Of a stretch of 32,893 nt of DNA, positions 6,849-15,308 are shown in pieces (position 1 is the stretch's first letter; every line of letters begins with the position of its first letter). The translations under genes and the position numbers were made by a program. This DNA is from Dehalococcoidia bacterium (GTDB taxonomy: Bacteria > Chloroflexota > Dehalococcoidia > GIF9 > AB-539-J10). Below the pieces are notes generated by a model that ran no database searches, was not told the origin of the DNA, and worked only from the letters and a program-made list of their open reading frames with translations. The stretch is from NCBI GenBank assembly GCA_030615625.1, contig JAUWYX010000011.1:1-32893 (forward strand). The letters run 5' to 3'.

Positions 6849-7691
6849 CTAACTGAAGAAGGTGGCTTTTTCTAACCGCCGTGACTTTGTGGGCAAGGCC
6901 TCGCCAGCTGCCACTGCTTTCATGTAGGTTTCCTTTGCCAGGATAGCAGCGCCAAGTGCCCCGGTGAGAAGTGGCTCTTCAGGAACGAAGATTTCGCAGT
7001 CCAGGCTTTCTTTCATTGCCCTAACCATGCCGGTGTTCTTGGCCACACCACCGGTGAGCACCAGGTCAGGCTTTATCCCGAGCCGCCGTGCCAGTGCCGC
7101 TATGCGGCTGGCCAGGGCATCATGAAGTCCGGCTAGAATGTTCTCCAGCTTTTCCCCGCGGGAGAGTAGAGCCACCACTTCTTGCTGGGCGAAGATAGTG
7201 CACAGGTTGCTTATCTGGATTTTTTTGGTGGCTTTCAGGGAAATGTCTCCCATGTCTTCCAGCCTGATGCCAAGTGTAGCCGCAGTCACTTCAAGGAACC
7301 TGCCGGTTCCAGCGGCGCACTTATCGTTCATAACGAAGCTGGTCAGCCTGCCGTTATCAATTTTCATACATTTGGCATCCTGGCCGCCTATATCAATGGC
7401 AGTCCTGACATTGGGGAAAAGACTGGAGACGCCTCTGGCATGGCAGGAAAGCTCTGTTATCTGGCGGTCTGCGAAAGGGACGTTGAGCCGTCCATAGCCT
7501 GTAGCTACGATATAGGAGATGTCATCAATCTGCAGGCTGGCTTGCTCCAGTGCCTGTCGCATAACCTCGTTGGCAAGCTGGCGATACTCCGGACCGGTAG
7601 GGCCCTTGATGGCCGAAAGTAAATTGCCGCTATTGTCCATGAGCACGACCTTGGTCATGGTGGAACCTATGTCAACACCGGCGAAGTACAA
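6849..7691 (-). CDS. BadF/BcrA-family ATPase subunit (BzdQ/BcrA-like), activator of acyl-CoA reductase/dehydratase
   Basis: The protein has 280 residues: phosphate motif GVDIGSTMTKVV (5-16), ATGYGR, SCHARG, DIGGQDAKCMK (100-110), then Cys125 in MNDKCAAGTGRF and Cys164 in SNLCTIFAQ, the expected [4Fe-4S] ligands, and adenosine motif LTGGVAKN. Closest in layout to 2-hydroxyglutaryl-CoA dehydratase activator HgdC and to BcrA/BzdQ. Translation starts at TTG 7691 (TTG TAC TTC GCC), preceded by a perfect AGGAGGT at 5 bases. Having two different small ATPases in one operon argues for a benzoyl-CoA-reductase-type heterodimer; simple dehydratases use one homodimeric activator. Confidence 0.9.
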   Translation of the reverse strand: MYFAGVDIGSTMTKVVLMDNSGNLLSAIKGPTGPEYRQLANEVMRQALEQASLQIDDISYIVATGYGRLNVPFADRQITELSCHARGVSSLFPNVRTAIDIGGQDAKCMKIDNGRLTSFVMNDKCAAGTGRFLEVTAATLGIRLEDMGDISLKATKKIQISNLCTIFAQQEVVALLSRGEKLENILAGLHDALASRIAALARRLGIKPDLVLTGGVAKNTGMVRAMKESLDCEIFVPEEPLLTGALGAAILAKETYMKAVAAGEALPTKSRRLEKATFFS

Positions 7692-7714
7692 GTAGACCTC
7701 CTGGTGGGTTGCTA

Positions 7715-8881
7715 TTAGCTGATTGTCTCAAGGAAGGCTTCGACCCTGGTCCTCAATGGGGCCAGGGCTCCTGTAGTGTAGTCGTATTCTATATAGGTAC
7801 TGGGGACGCCGAGACTATTGAAATAATCTTTGAGCGATGGCATTTCAAAGGCAAAGGGGTCACAATACCTGACGAGCAGCATTACGGCGCCGTTGATTTT
7901 CCATTCTTTGATGATGCCTTTAAGATAGCCGAACCGGCTTTGCAGGTCTCGGGCATAGTCCTTTCTGGTCTCGCCGAGAGTAGCCTGCCTGAAGGTGCGG
8001 GCGCAGGTGATTTCGTTGAGATAGTAGTCGGCCAACCCTTCCAGCGGGTCAGCAGTGAATTTCACCCCGCCTCTGTAAGCCCTGATGCCGCCACAACTTT
8101 CGTTCATCACTACATTTGCCTTAGCTTCAAATACTTGCATGATGTCGGTATCGTCAAGGGTGCTGCTCCATATGAGGAGACGTGCTGATTTCTTTTCTGG
8201 TCCGTCGGTACGGTTTTTGACTTCGCTTATAGTCTCAGTTAGCAGGTCATTTCCTTCGACTACAGGCAGGCTCGTCAGAGCTTTTACTACCTGAACGATT
8301 TCCGTTCCCGAGATAAGGGGTGGAGACGGCTTTGTCAGCTCGTATAGTTCTCTCACTAGAGCCCGCTGCTGGTTATGGGATTTAATGGCTGCCTCAAGCT
8401 TGTCTGTGGACAATTTCTTCTCAGTGAAAGCCTCCAGAGTCTTTCTGAAATCGTTTAGCTGGCTTTTGAAGTATTCCAGAGCCTCGGGACGAACTGTAAT
8501 GGGCATGTCTATGAAGTGAAAGTAAGGATAGTTGGTATAAGATTCCCAGACGCGAGCTGTTTTTTCCTGAGGGTCGCTGGAGTGAATAGTAGCCATACCA
8601 TCAAGGAAATCGTTTTTGCCCTTCAGGGCGCAATCGAGACAGTTGCGCATGATAGGACAGAATGAATGAGGCAAAGCCCTGTCTGCTTCAGTGACTGGTT
8701 CCTTTATATCGCCGCATGTCTGGTACGGGACAAGGTCAAGGGCAGTAAGCATCTCCAACGGGACGTAGACACAAGGATAGCCTATTATCTTTTTTCCTGC
8801 TGCCTTGAGTTCCCTGGCTCTCTGTGAACGATTTAAATAGATTTCCTGGGCTTTGCTGAGACCTTTGTTTTTGTCTGACAT
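7715..8881 (-). CDS. 2-hydroxyacyl-CoA dehydratase / benzoyl-CoA reductase family subunit (BzdN/BcrC-like)
   Basis: The protein has 388 residues of the HgdB/FldC/BcrBC family (PF06050). Family marks include IIGYPCVYVPLEML (Cys37), HSFCPIMRNCLDCALKG (Cys75, Cys81, Cys84), MNESCGGIRAYRG (Cys263) and VRYCDPFAFEMP (Cys340), then TYIEYDYT near the C-terminus. Conserved cysteines hold the [4Fe-4S] cluster that receives electrons from the ATPase partner; which ones are ligands cannot be settled by eye. Length fits BcrC or BzdN. ATG at 8881 follows AAGGAGG. It lies 36 bases after the 447-residue subunit gene and 23 bases before the first ATPase gene. Confidence 0.9.
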   Translation of the reverse strand: MSDKNKGLSKAQEIYLNRSQRARELKAAGKKIIGYPCVYVPLEMLTALDLVPYQTCGDIKEPVTEADRALPHSFCPIMRNCLDCALKGKNDFLDGMATIHSSDPQEKTARVWESYTNYPYFHFIDMPITVRPEALEYFKSQLNDFRKTLEAFTEKKLSTDKLEAAIKSHNQQRALVRELYELTKPSPPLISGTEIVQVVKALTSLPVVEGNDLLTETISEVKNRTDGPEKKSARLLIWSSTLDDTDIMQVFEAKANVVMNESCGGIRAYRGGVKFTADPLEGLADYYLNEITCARTFRQATLGETRKDYARDLQSRFGYLKGIIKEWKINGAVMLLVRYCDPFAFEMPSLKDYFNSLGVPSTYIEYDYTTGALAPLRTRVEAFLETIS

Positions 8882-8917
8882 CGCTGCCTCCTTGTTAGAT
8901 TGAAATCCTGGATTAAT

Positions 8918-10261
8918 TCACCAGTCGTCCCCTGCCTGTTTCCTCATTTTTCTGTAGTGCTCCATGGTTTCCTCGAATGGCTCTGCCTTGGCTAAAGCAT
9001 CTTCAGGGTTAAACAGGCGGAGGTCTACGATATCGCCTTCGATGCTCAGTGAGGGCACCTTCAGTTTCTCCATGAGCATGTCTGAGACGTATGGAAGGTG
9101 AGTAGAGGCGCTACGGCAGCTGATAAGGGGATGAAGAAGCGCCCCGTCGCACTTCCATTCCCTGGCATACTTCAGGTAAGGATAGGCGGTGGTGCCGCCG
9201 AGCACGTCCTGTTTCCGGGCATCTTCGTAGTAGCCGACAAGGAACTGGAGGCTGAATTTGGTGATGCGCTCCAGTGGGTCACTGACCTTGCTGAGGTCGA
9301 TGGGTATAGGTGGATGGTAGCCAACGCTCTCGATGACGAAGTTCCATCCTCTCTCAGCCAGCTTGTCGAAGAAGGCCAGGCTATGCCAGGGGGGAAGCTC
9401 GGCGAATACTAGCCGGTATTTCTCCTCGAGGATGGTGCCTGCATGGTTATTGACTCTATCTTTGACCTCCTTGTACATATCCTGGTAGAGTCTCAGTGAG
9501 TCCTCGAGGTCGCCAGCCAGGAACAGGGCAGCGGGCATGGCGCTCCAGAAGTCCCGGCTGTGCATTGGGCATGGCCTTGCCTTGCGCAGTTCGTTGACTT
9601 CATGCCAAACACGGTTAACCTCTATCATGAGGTTCGCTGTTTTATCCAGCTTGTCCCAGTCCATCTTCTTGCCCACCATGCCTTCCACGAAAGCAACAAA
9701 GTCCCTCAGGTGTTTGACTCCAAGTTTCACCATTCTGTCATAATAGCCTTCGATGAAAAATTCCTTAATGCCGGGGATAGGGGCTTCCAGTGGCCATACA
9801 GGGGCATCCATGTAACGTCCCAGCGCCTGGAACCACTTGTACCTTGCATCGCAGATGGCAGCCGAGGACATTAGAAATAGGGGCTTGGGCATTCCTCCGA
9901 AGGGCGCTTCCGGAGGTATCTGCCCATTCAACTCTTTCATCATCCTGGACGCATAGCCCAGGGTAGTCAGGCTGTAACCACAAAGGTGGGTGGGAAAGCC
10001 CTCGGCATCAGCCCGGTCCAGGTATTGCTGGGCAACTCCTGTAGCCGCGGCAATGGCGCCATAGTTTTCGGGATAGACCACTTCTATATCCATGGCTTTT
10101 AGGATGGGGTCGCCATAGTAGAAATTGAGCATGCCCCAGACGGCAGGTTTGCCCGCTTGTATAGCTTCAACACTCTTTAGATATGTTTCATTTACCTTGG
10201 CCCTGAGCGGGTACATTGATTTCAGTCGGTTTATCGTCTTTTTCCCCTTTTCTACAACCAT
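8918..10261 (-). CDS. 2-hydroxyacyl-CoA dehydratase / benzoyl-CoA reductase family subunit (BzdO/BcrB-like)
   Basis: The protein has 447 residues, first gene of the operon. The fold is that of the larger BcrB/BzdO subunit: Cys94 in THLCGYSL, Cys137 in SSAAICDARYKW and Cys382 in LLHPLISCRSAS are at the three places where this family carries cluster ligands. PCPMHSRDFWSAMPAALFL and YYEDARKQDVL segments are also family-like. It would form the active-site half with the 388-residue subunit and reduce an aromatic or dehydrate a hydroxyacyl-CoA substrate. ATG at 10261 follows AGGAGGT at 8 bases. The BzdO-N-ATPase-ATPase set fits the Bzd branch of class I benzoyl-CoA reductases; the substrate is not proven by sequence. 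Confidence 0.9.
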   Translation of the reverse strand: MVVEKGKKTINRLKSMYPLRAKVNETYLKSVEAIQAGKPAVWGMLNFYYGDPILKAMDIEVVYPENYGAIAAATGVAQQYLDRADAEGFPTHLCGYSLTTLGYASRMMKELNGQIPPEAPFGGMPKPLFLMSSAAICDARYKWFQALGRYMDAPVWPLEAPIPGIKEFFIEGYYDRMVKLGVKHLRDFVAFVEGMVGKKMDWDKLDKTANLMIEVNRVWHEVNELRKARPCPMHSRDFWSAMPAALFLAGDLEDSLRLYQDMYKEVKDRVNNHAGTILEEKYRLVFAELPPWHSLAFFDKLAERGWNFVIESVGYHPPIPIDLSKVSDPLERITKFSLQFLVGYYEDARKQDVLGGTTAYPYLKYAREWKCDGALLHPLISCRSASTHLPYVSDMLMEKLKVPSLSIEGDIVDLRLFNPEDALAKAEPFEETMEHYRKMRKQAGDDW

Positions 10262-10656
10262 AACTAATTGACCTCCTGAGAAAATTCACGTAGTGCTTCG
10301 GTGGTTAGCGCATGCTAGCATAGAAAAGCACGGAAGTCGAGTCACCTGTGTAACATGGTTATACATCACAAATTTGCTGACTCTTTTACCAAGTTGGTGT
10401 AATCCTCGGCAGGAAGCCCCAAAAAACGCTTGGCAGCGGGGGGTCTGCCCCAGCTTTTCGTAGCTAGCAGCAGGCGTTGCCCTGTTGCCTTGGTTTGACA
10501 AACTGCCTCAAGCCCTGGGTATTGCAAAGGCATGGGACCCTTCCTTTCCATGGCTCTGTGGCCTGGGTAGTGGGTCAATTTGAATTCACACGTTGTGCGG
10601 CGATGCACAACTATACATTGACAACTTAACAATGTAGGCAGATAATTCCGACTAAA
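10262..10656. other. Divergent intergenic region between the reductase operon and NYN gene
   Basis: About 395 bases between divergently transcribed genes. It must hold the promoter of the leftward reductase operon, for which I could not pick convincing -35 and -10 boxes, and it holds a clear rightward promoter for the NYN gene (10618-10646). A minus-strand open frame (10366-10704) overlaps the NYN start and has no domain I recognise; its C-terminal part may be a decayed coding remnant. Confidence 0.5.
10618..10646 (+). promoter_or_regulatory. Sigma-70-type promoter of NYN gene
   Basis: TTGACA (10618-10623), 17-base spacer, GATAAT (10641-10646). The start codon follows 10 bases after the -10 box, so the mRNA would have a leader of only a few bases and no Shine-Dalgarno sequence. 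Confidence 0.65.
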
Positions 10657-11220
10657 ATGCACGGGGCTAATAACTTTGCTTTCATTGATGGTGCAAATTT
10701 GCATTACACATATGAGAATTTGGATTGGAAAATAGATTATTCCAAACTCATACTCTTCTTGAAGGCAAAATATAATGTTACTTTTGCCTATTATTTTCTG
10801 GGAAAAATAAACGAAAATTCGAACCTTTACAAAGAACTAGAATCCGACGGCTATTACCTTAAACTTAAAACCCCAACTAAATACACAACTGAAGAAGAGT
10901 ATTGCCCGTATTGTTGGAAAGTAATTGCACCTGAATTAATCAGGTACAAAAGTGATTGCGATTCATTCATGACCCTGGAAATTATTTCTAATATGTCTTT
11001 ATATGATAAAGCTGTGATTATAACCAGTGATGGGGATTTTGATGAACTTGTCAAAGAACTAGTGCGTAAAGATAAATTAAGGTTAGTGTTTGCGCCCTGT
11101 AGAGACGGATGCTCTGGATTATTGGTAACTGCGGCCAGAGGAAGAATTGCGTTTATGGACGATTTTAAGACCAAGCTGAAAAAACTTAGGAGACAACCCT
11201 ATGGGAATCTAGACCCATAA
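10657..11220 (+). CDS. NYN-domain (LabA/DUF88 family) predicted ribonuclease
   Basis: The protein has 187 residues. The PIN-like NYN fold shows its acidic centre: FIDGANLH (Asp11, Asn14), the DCD of RYKSDCDSFMTLEII (Asp102) and ITSDGDFDELV (Asp125, Asp127). These residues bind a divalent metal in NYN nucleases that cut RNA. An insert carries a possible zinc pair, EYCPYCWK (Cys83, Cys86), plus Cys148 and Cys152 (APCRDGC). The C-terminal tail is basic (KTKLKKLRRQ). The gene is noticeably more AT-rich than the flanking operons, has no ribosome binding site and lies alone, which suggests separate acquisition. Its RNA target is unknown. Confidence 0.82.
   Translation: MHGANNFAFIDGANLHYTYENLDWKIDYSKLILFLKAKYNVTFAYYFLGKINENSNLYKELESDGYYLKLKTPTKYTTEEEYCPYCWKVIAPELIRYKSDCDSFMTLEIISNMSLYDKAVIITSDGDFDELVKELVRKDKLRLVFAPCRDGCSGLLVTAARGRIAFMDDFKTKLKKLRRQPYGNLDP
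11200..11219. repeat. Inverted repeat across the NYN stop codon
   Basis: TATGGG (11200-11205) and CCCATA (11214-11219) flank AATCTAGA. It could form a weak hairpin at the mRNA 3' end. No T-run follows. Confidence 0.35.
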
Positions 11221-11581
11221 GATAGTCTCCCGTCATGATACGCTATTATTATATCATACTTGTCAACACCCAGTCAATCCATTAACTGCACAGGTAGTGG
11301 CCTGCTTGATGATCTCTTCTTGCCGCTTGTGGTCCCGCGCCTCTTTCCCAAGGTATGTGGCATCATGTAGCGAAGCCCGCCCAGAATATTGACGAAGTCT
11401 AGCAAATAAGCTACATTTGTGGGTTAGCGAAAGCCATGGTGGGGAGTTCTTGTGGTTCTAGTAACTTGGCGGATTGCCACCTTCCTATGGAGAAACTGGG
11501 TGATAGTCTTCATAATGCGTTTTTTGGGTTGGACTCTGGACTGCTTCTTATACCAAATTATCGCATTGAGTAAACCATCGT
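11221..11581. other. Spacer before the carboxylase operon; no gene recognised
   Basis: A 361-base gap. It includes a consensus-like leftward promoter (11248-11277) aimed at the 3' end of the NYN gene. A minus-strand frame through about 11262-11406 reads like protein (ASLHDATYLGKEARDHKRQ) but has no start or family I can name and may be a decayed gene. The promoter of the rightward operon presumably lies near 11530-11570; no good box pair was identified. Confidence 0.45.
11248..11277 (-). promoter_or_regulatory. Consensus-like promoter pointing antisense to NYN gene
   Basis: On the minus strand: TTGACT (11277-11272), 18-base spacer, TATAAT (11253-11248). Transcription would start near 11241 and run into the 3' end of the NYN gene in antisense. 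Confidence 0.4.
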
Positions 11582-12928
11582 ATGCTCAAATCTGCACTGA
11601 TTGCTAATCGAGGAGAAATTGCTCGGCGTATAATCAGAACCGCCAAGCTGTTGGGTGTCGAGACCATAGCGATGTATTCAGATATAGATGAGAAATTTCT
11701 GTTTGTCCAGGAGGCAGATAAGGCGCTGAGGATTGGGGAAGCTAAACCCAGGGACAGCTATCTCAACATAGACAGAATTATTGCAGCAGCTAAAGAGTCG
11801 GGCGCAAGTGCTATTCATCCCGGATATGGCTTCTTATCCGAAAGGTGGGAATTTGCTCGGAGGTGTGAGACAGAGGGGCTGATATTTATCGGGCCGAGCT
11901 CCGAAGTCATTCATAAAATGGGAGACAAGTACCATTCACGAGAAATAGCTACCAGTTTGGGCATACCCATTCCGCCAGGGAGTGGTATATTGAGCAGTGT
12001 CGAAGAAGCCAAAGAGTGGGCAGCCAAACTTTCCTTCCCGGTTATCTTCAAGGCATCGGCTGGCGGTGGCGGGATCGGCATGATGAAGGTGGAAAAAGTG
12101 GAGGAGGTTGCAGAAGCATTTGATACAGCCACAAACCGGGCCAGACTGGCTTTTGGTGATGAGAGAGTCTATGTCGAAAAATATCTGGAATCACCCCACC
12201 ACATAGAAATCCAAATCCTGGGAGACAAAGACGGCAAAGTGGTTACTTTCCCAGAAAGAGAATGCTCAGTGCAGAGACGGCATCAAAAAGTGATTGAAGA
12301 GTCACCATCTCCTTTCGCTACTGCTGAATTGAGGCATGAACTACGACATGCGGCCAAGCGCCTGGCTCAGGGGATTGGCTATACAAATGCTGGCACCGTT
12401 GAATTTGTCGTTGATAGGCATCGGAAGTTTTACTTTCTGGAAATAAACACGAGGCTTCAAGTAGAGCACCCGATTACTGAAATGATAACCGGTATTGACC
12501 TGGTTGAGCAGCAAATCAGAATTGCGTCAGGCGAATCTTTATTGCTCAGAGAAGACAGCTTGGGCTGGAAGGGATGGGCCATTGAATCTCGTGTCTATGC
12601 CGAGGATTCGGAGAATTTCTATCCATCACCCGGCAACATAGCTAGGTACATTGAACCACGTGGTGAAGGAATAAGGGTGGACTCTGGATATCAGGCTGGA
12701 GACACCGTGAGTCAGTTTTATGACCCCTTGATTGCCAAGCTAGTCGTCTGGGGCGAAGATAGAAACAAAGCTATAATAAGAATGCAACATGCTCTGGACA
12801 ACTATGAAATTACAGGTATCAAAAACAACATTCCTTTCCTCAGAAAAGCTTTTGATTCTGGGATATTCAAATCAGGGAACTATGACACTCATTTCATATC
12901 GAAATTAAAGGAGGGGAAAAATGAGTAA
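11582..12928 (+). CDS. accC: Acyl-CoA carboxylase, biotin carboxylase subunit
   Basis: The protein has 448 residues, the normal length of a stand-alone biotin carboxylase. It starts with the classic LIANRGEIARRI, has HPGYGFLSE (79-87), the ATP-grasp glycine loop GGGGIGM (161-167), the catalytic ECSVQRRHQK stretch (227-236) and EINTRLQVEHP (287-297) with metal-binding Glu and the bicarbonate-site Arg. It uses ATP and bicarbonate to carboxylate biotin on the small carrier protein encoded at 16198. ATG at 11582 fits the family N-terminus, although no ribosome binding site is visible. It overlaps the next gene by 8 bases. It is the first gene of the acyl-CoA operon. Confidence 0.93.
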   Translation: MLKSALIANRGEIARRIIRTAKLLGVETIAMYSDIDEKFLFVQEADKALRIGEAKPRDSYLNIDRIIAAAKESGASAIHPGYGFLSERWEFARRCETEGLIFIGPSSEVIHKMGDKYHSREIATSLGIPIPPGSGILSSVEEAKEWAAKLSFPVIFKASAGGGGIGMMKVEKVEEVAEAFDTATNRARLAFGDERVYVEKYLESPHHIEIQILGDKDGKVVTFPERECSVQRRHQKVIEESPSPFATAELRHELRHAAKRLAQGIGYTNAGTVEFVVDRHRKFYFLEINTRLQVEHPITEMITGIDLVEQQIRIASGESLLLREDSLGWKGWAIESRVYAEDSENFYPSPGNIARYIEPRGEGIRVDSGYQAGDTVSQFYDPLIAKLVVWGEDRNKAIIRMQHALDNYEITGIKNNIPFLRKAFDSGIFKSGNYDTHFISKLKEGKNE

Positions 12929-14492
12929 CAAAATGAGACAGGAGATTGAAAACCTTGCACGCCTCCGCGAGGAAATCAGGCAGATGGGAGGTGAAGAGGC
13001 CGTCAAAAAACAACATGGACGAGGAAAACTAACTGCCAGGGAGAGGCTTGACCTCTTGGTTGAAAAGGGAACATTCGTTGAAACTGGCATGCTTGGTAGC
13101 GAGTTCGGTGTTGATGAACTTGTGCCGGCTGACGGAGTTATTACAGGCTGTGGCAAACTGAATGACGGGGTCCGCATTAGGGACGTGGCCGTGGCAGCTT
13201 ACGATTTCACAGTGAGAGGCGGCTCTATGGGAATTGTCAACGAAACCAAAGTGACCAGGATAAGAGAGATTGCTCTCAAAGAAAGAATACCTATGATATG
13301 GCTGAGTGATTCTGGGGGTGCCCGGGTAAGTGGTGGTGGCTTTAGCGGCGAAAGAGTGGCACTATTTGCCAATACAGGCTATCTCTTTAAGGAAGAATCT
13401 CTGATGTCAGGCATAATCCCACAAATCGCAGCTATGATGGGGCCAGGATACGCAGGTACTGCTTATATACCCGGCCTTTCCGATTTCGTGCCCATGGTTA
13501 AAGGAACGAGTTTTATGGGTTTAGGTGGACCAGCTCTTGTCAAATCGGTGATTGGGGAGAAACTCACTGAAGACGAGCTTGGCGGTTCCAAAATCCACTG
13601 TGAGATTAGTGGCTGTGGAGACCTGGAGGTGAATTCAGATGAGGAATGTATTAAAGCTATAAAAGAATACATTTCTTTCTTTCCTCAGCACTGCGAAGAG
13701 AAGCCGCAGCGAAAGGAGTGGTCAGGAGACCCCATGGCCTTGCTTGATGATGGCATACTGAATGTTATCCCAGACAACCCACGGGAAGCCTACGACATGC
13801 ACGATTTAATAAGATATATCGTGGACGATGGTTACTTCTTTGAAATGAAGCCGAAGTGGGGGAGAAACATTATTACCGGCTTTGGGCGTGTAGACGGTTA
13901 TTCGATTGGAATTGTAGCAAACAACCCAATGTTTTATGGAGGCGTGATTGATATTAATGCCGCTGATAAAGCCACCCGCTTTATATGGCTTTGCGATGCT
14001 TTTAATATCCCGCTTCTTTTCCTCTCTGATGTCCCCGGCTTCATGGTCGGTTCCAAGGCAGAAAAATCGGGCATAATAAGGCACGGAGCCAAGATGATTC
14101 ATGCAGTTGCTGAAGCTACTGTGCCAAAATTTAGCCTGATCGTCAGAAAATCCTATGGTGCCGGGTATTATGCGATGTGTGGCAAGGCCTTCGACCCTGA
14201 CTTGCTAATTGCTTATCCCGGAGCTGAGATATCGGTTATGGGACCAGAGGGTATGGTATCCATTTTTGCCAGAAAGCAACTTGCTGAGGCTGAAAACCCG
14301 CAAGAGATGTTAGCGCGACTTGCCGAGGAGATAAGACCACAGATTAACATATTTAAAACAGCCAAGTCTGGCGTTATAGATGATGTAATTGATCCCAGGG
14401 AAACGAGGAGAGTATTATTCCGGGCTCTTGAGTTTACCAAGGACAAAAAGATATTCAGGCATCCCCGGAAGCACGGGGTCTATCCTGTATAA
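12921..14492 (+). CDS. Acyl-CoA carboxylase, carboxyltransferase subunit
   Basis: The protein has 523 residues with the two crotonase-like halves of PccB/MccB-type carboxyltransferases. The N-half has SGGARVSGG (131-139); the C-half has DVPGFMVG (370-377). At the substrate-specificity region it reads SYGAGYYAMCGKAFDP (411-426), closer to the GAGNYGMCGRAY of 3-methylcrotonyl/geranyl-CoA carboxylases than to the GGAYDVMGSK of propionyl-CoA enzymes, where an Asp sits at that place. It moves carboxyl from biotin to an acyl-CoA; from the motif an alpha,beta-unsaturated substrate is plausible (inference). GGAGGGG precedes ATG at 12921. Context: operon with biotin carboxylase, biotinyl carrier, hydratase and dehydrogenases. 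Confidence 0.92.
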   Translation: MSNKMRQEIENLARLREEIRQMGGEEAVKKQHGRGKLTARERLDLLVEKGTFVETGMLGSEFGVDELVPADGVITGCGKLNDGVRIRDVAVAAYDFTVRGGSMGIVNETKVTRIREIALKERIPMIWLSDSGGARVSGGGFSGERVALFANTGYLFKEESLMSGIIPQIAAMMGPGYAGTAYIPGLSDFVPMVKGTSFMGLGGPALVKSVIGEKLTEDELGGSKIHCEISGCGDLEVNSDEECIKAIKEYISFFPQHCEEKPQRKEWSGDPMALLDDGILNVIPDNPREAYDMHDLIRYIVDDGYFFEMKPKWGRNIITGFGRVDGYSIGIVANNPMFYGGVIDINAADKATRFIWLCDAFNIPLLFLSDVPGFMVGSKAEKSGIIRHGAKMIHAVAEATVPKFSLIVRKSYGAGYYAMCGKAFDPDLLIAYPGAEISVMGPEGMVSIFARKQLAEAENPQEMLARLAEEIRPQINIFKTAKSGVIDDVIDPRETRRVLFRALEFTKDKKIFRHPRKHGVYPV

Positions 14493-14503
14493 GGAGAAAG
14501 CTA

Positions 14504-15289
14504 ATGTACCAGACAATAGTAACTGAAACAAAAGACAAAGCAGGCGTAATTACTTTGTCTCGCGAAGAACGAAGGAATGCTATATCACCGACTATGATAA
14601 TCGAACTTTTTGATGCCCTGAAAAAATATGACGATGACCCAAACATTCTTGCCATCGTGCTGACTGGGGCTGGTAGTAAAGTATTTTGTGCTGGAGCTGA
14701 CCTTGGTGAAGCCATGAACGCCACAACAAGTTTACTCGACCGCCACGAAGAACAAAGGAGATTTGCTGAACTTTTCAAGGTGATCAAGGACTTACACAAG
14801 CCGTTGCTAGGACGGATTAATGGTCATGCCTTGGGGGGTGGATTTGGGCTAGCTTGTTCTTGTGACATAGTGGTCGCCGCCGAAGATTGCCATTTTGGCA
14901 CGCCGGAAATAAACGTTGGGCTGTTTCCCTATGTGATTATGGCAACCTTGCTCCGATCTACTTCAGCTCCAAAACGGCTTCTAGAATTGATGCTGACCGG
15001 CGAAAGACTTGACGCCAGGGAGGCACAACAGCTTGGCCTGGTAAACCATGTTGTGCCGAGAGAACAACTGGATGCAAAGGTAGATGAAATCACCAAGAAA
15101 ATAACCAGCAAAAGCCCGGCTATTTTAAGACTGGGCAGGAGAGCCTTTTACACAATGCGTGACATGGAATATGAGAAGGCATTGGAGTATCTGACATCAG
15201 TGCTGGCAATTAATACGATGGCTGAGGATGTGGCCGAGGGCATTACCGCTTTTCTGGAAAAGCGTGAACCACAGTGGAAAGGGAAATAA
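14504..15289 (+). CDS. Enoyl-CoA hydratase/isomerase family protein
   Basis: The protein has 261 residues, a standard crotonase length. Oxyanion-hole motifs CAGADL (62-67) and HALGGGFGLA (108-117) are present, and both glutamates used by hydratases can be placed: Glu127 in AAEDCHF and Glu135 in GTPEINVGLFP. So hydration of a double bond is the likely reaction, rather than isomerase or dehalogenase activity. The GTPEINVGLFP segment resembles hydratases found beside acyl-CoA carboxylases. AAGGAG precedes ATG. It lies 11 bases after the carboxyltransferase gene, so it probably hydrates that enzyme's product (inference), as methylglutaconyl-CoA hydratase does in leucine breakdown. Confidence 0.9.
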   Translation: MYQTIVTETKDKAGVITLSREERRNAISPTMIIELFDALKKYDDDPNILAIVLTGAGSKVFCAGADLGEAMNATTSLLDRHEEQRRFAELFKVIKDLHKPLLGRINGHALGGGFGLACSCDIVVAAEDCHFGTPEINVGLFPYVIMATLLRSTSAPKRLLELMLTGERLDAREAQQLGLVNHVVPREQLDAKVDEITKKITSKSPAILRLGRRAFYTMRDMEYEKALEYLTSVLAINTMAEDVAEGITAFLEKREPQWKGK

Positions 15290-15308
15290 ATAAAGGAGAG
15301 GCACCATC

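Noticed and set aside
11262-11406. Possible small gene in the spacer before accC (minus strand)
   Set aside because: The frame reads like protein but has no start codon with a ribosome site and no family I can name; noted only as a possible remnant.
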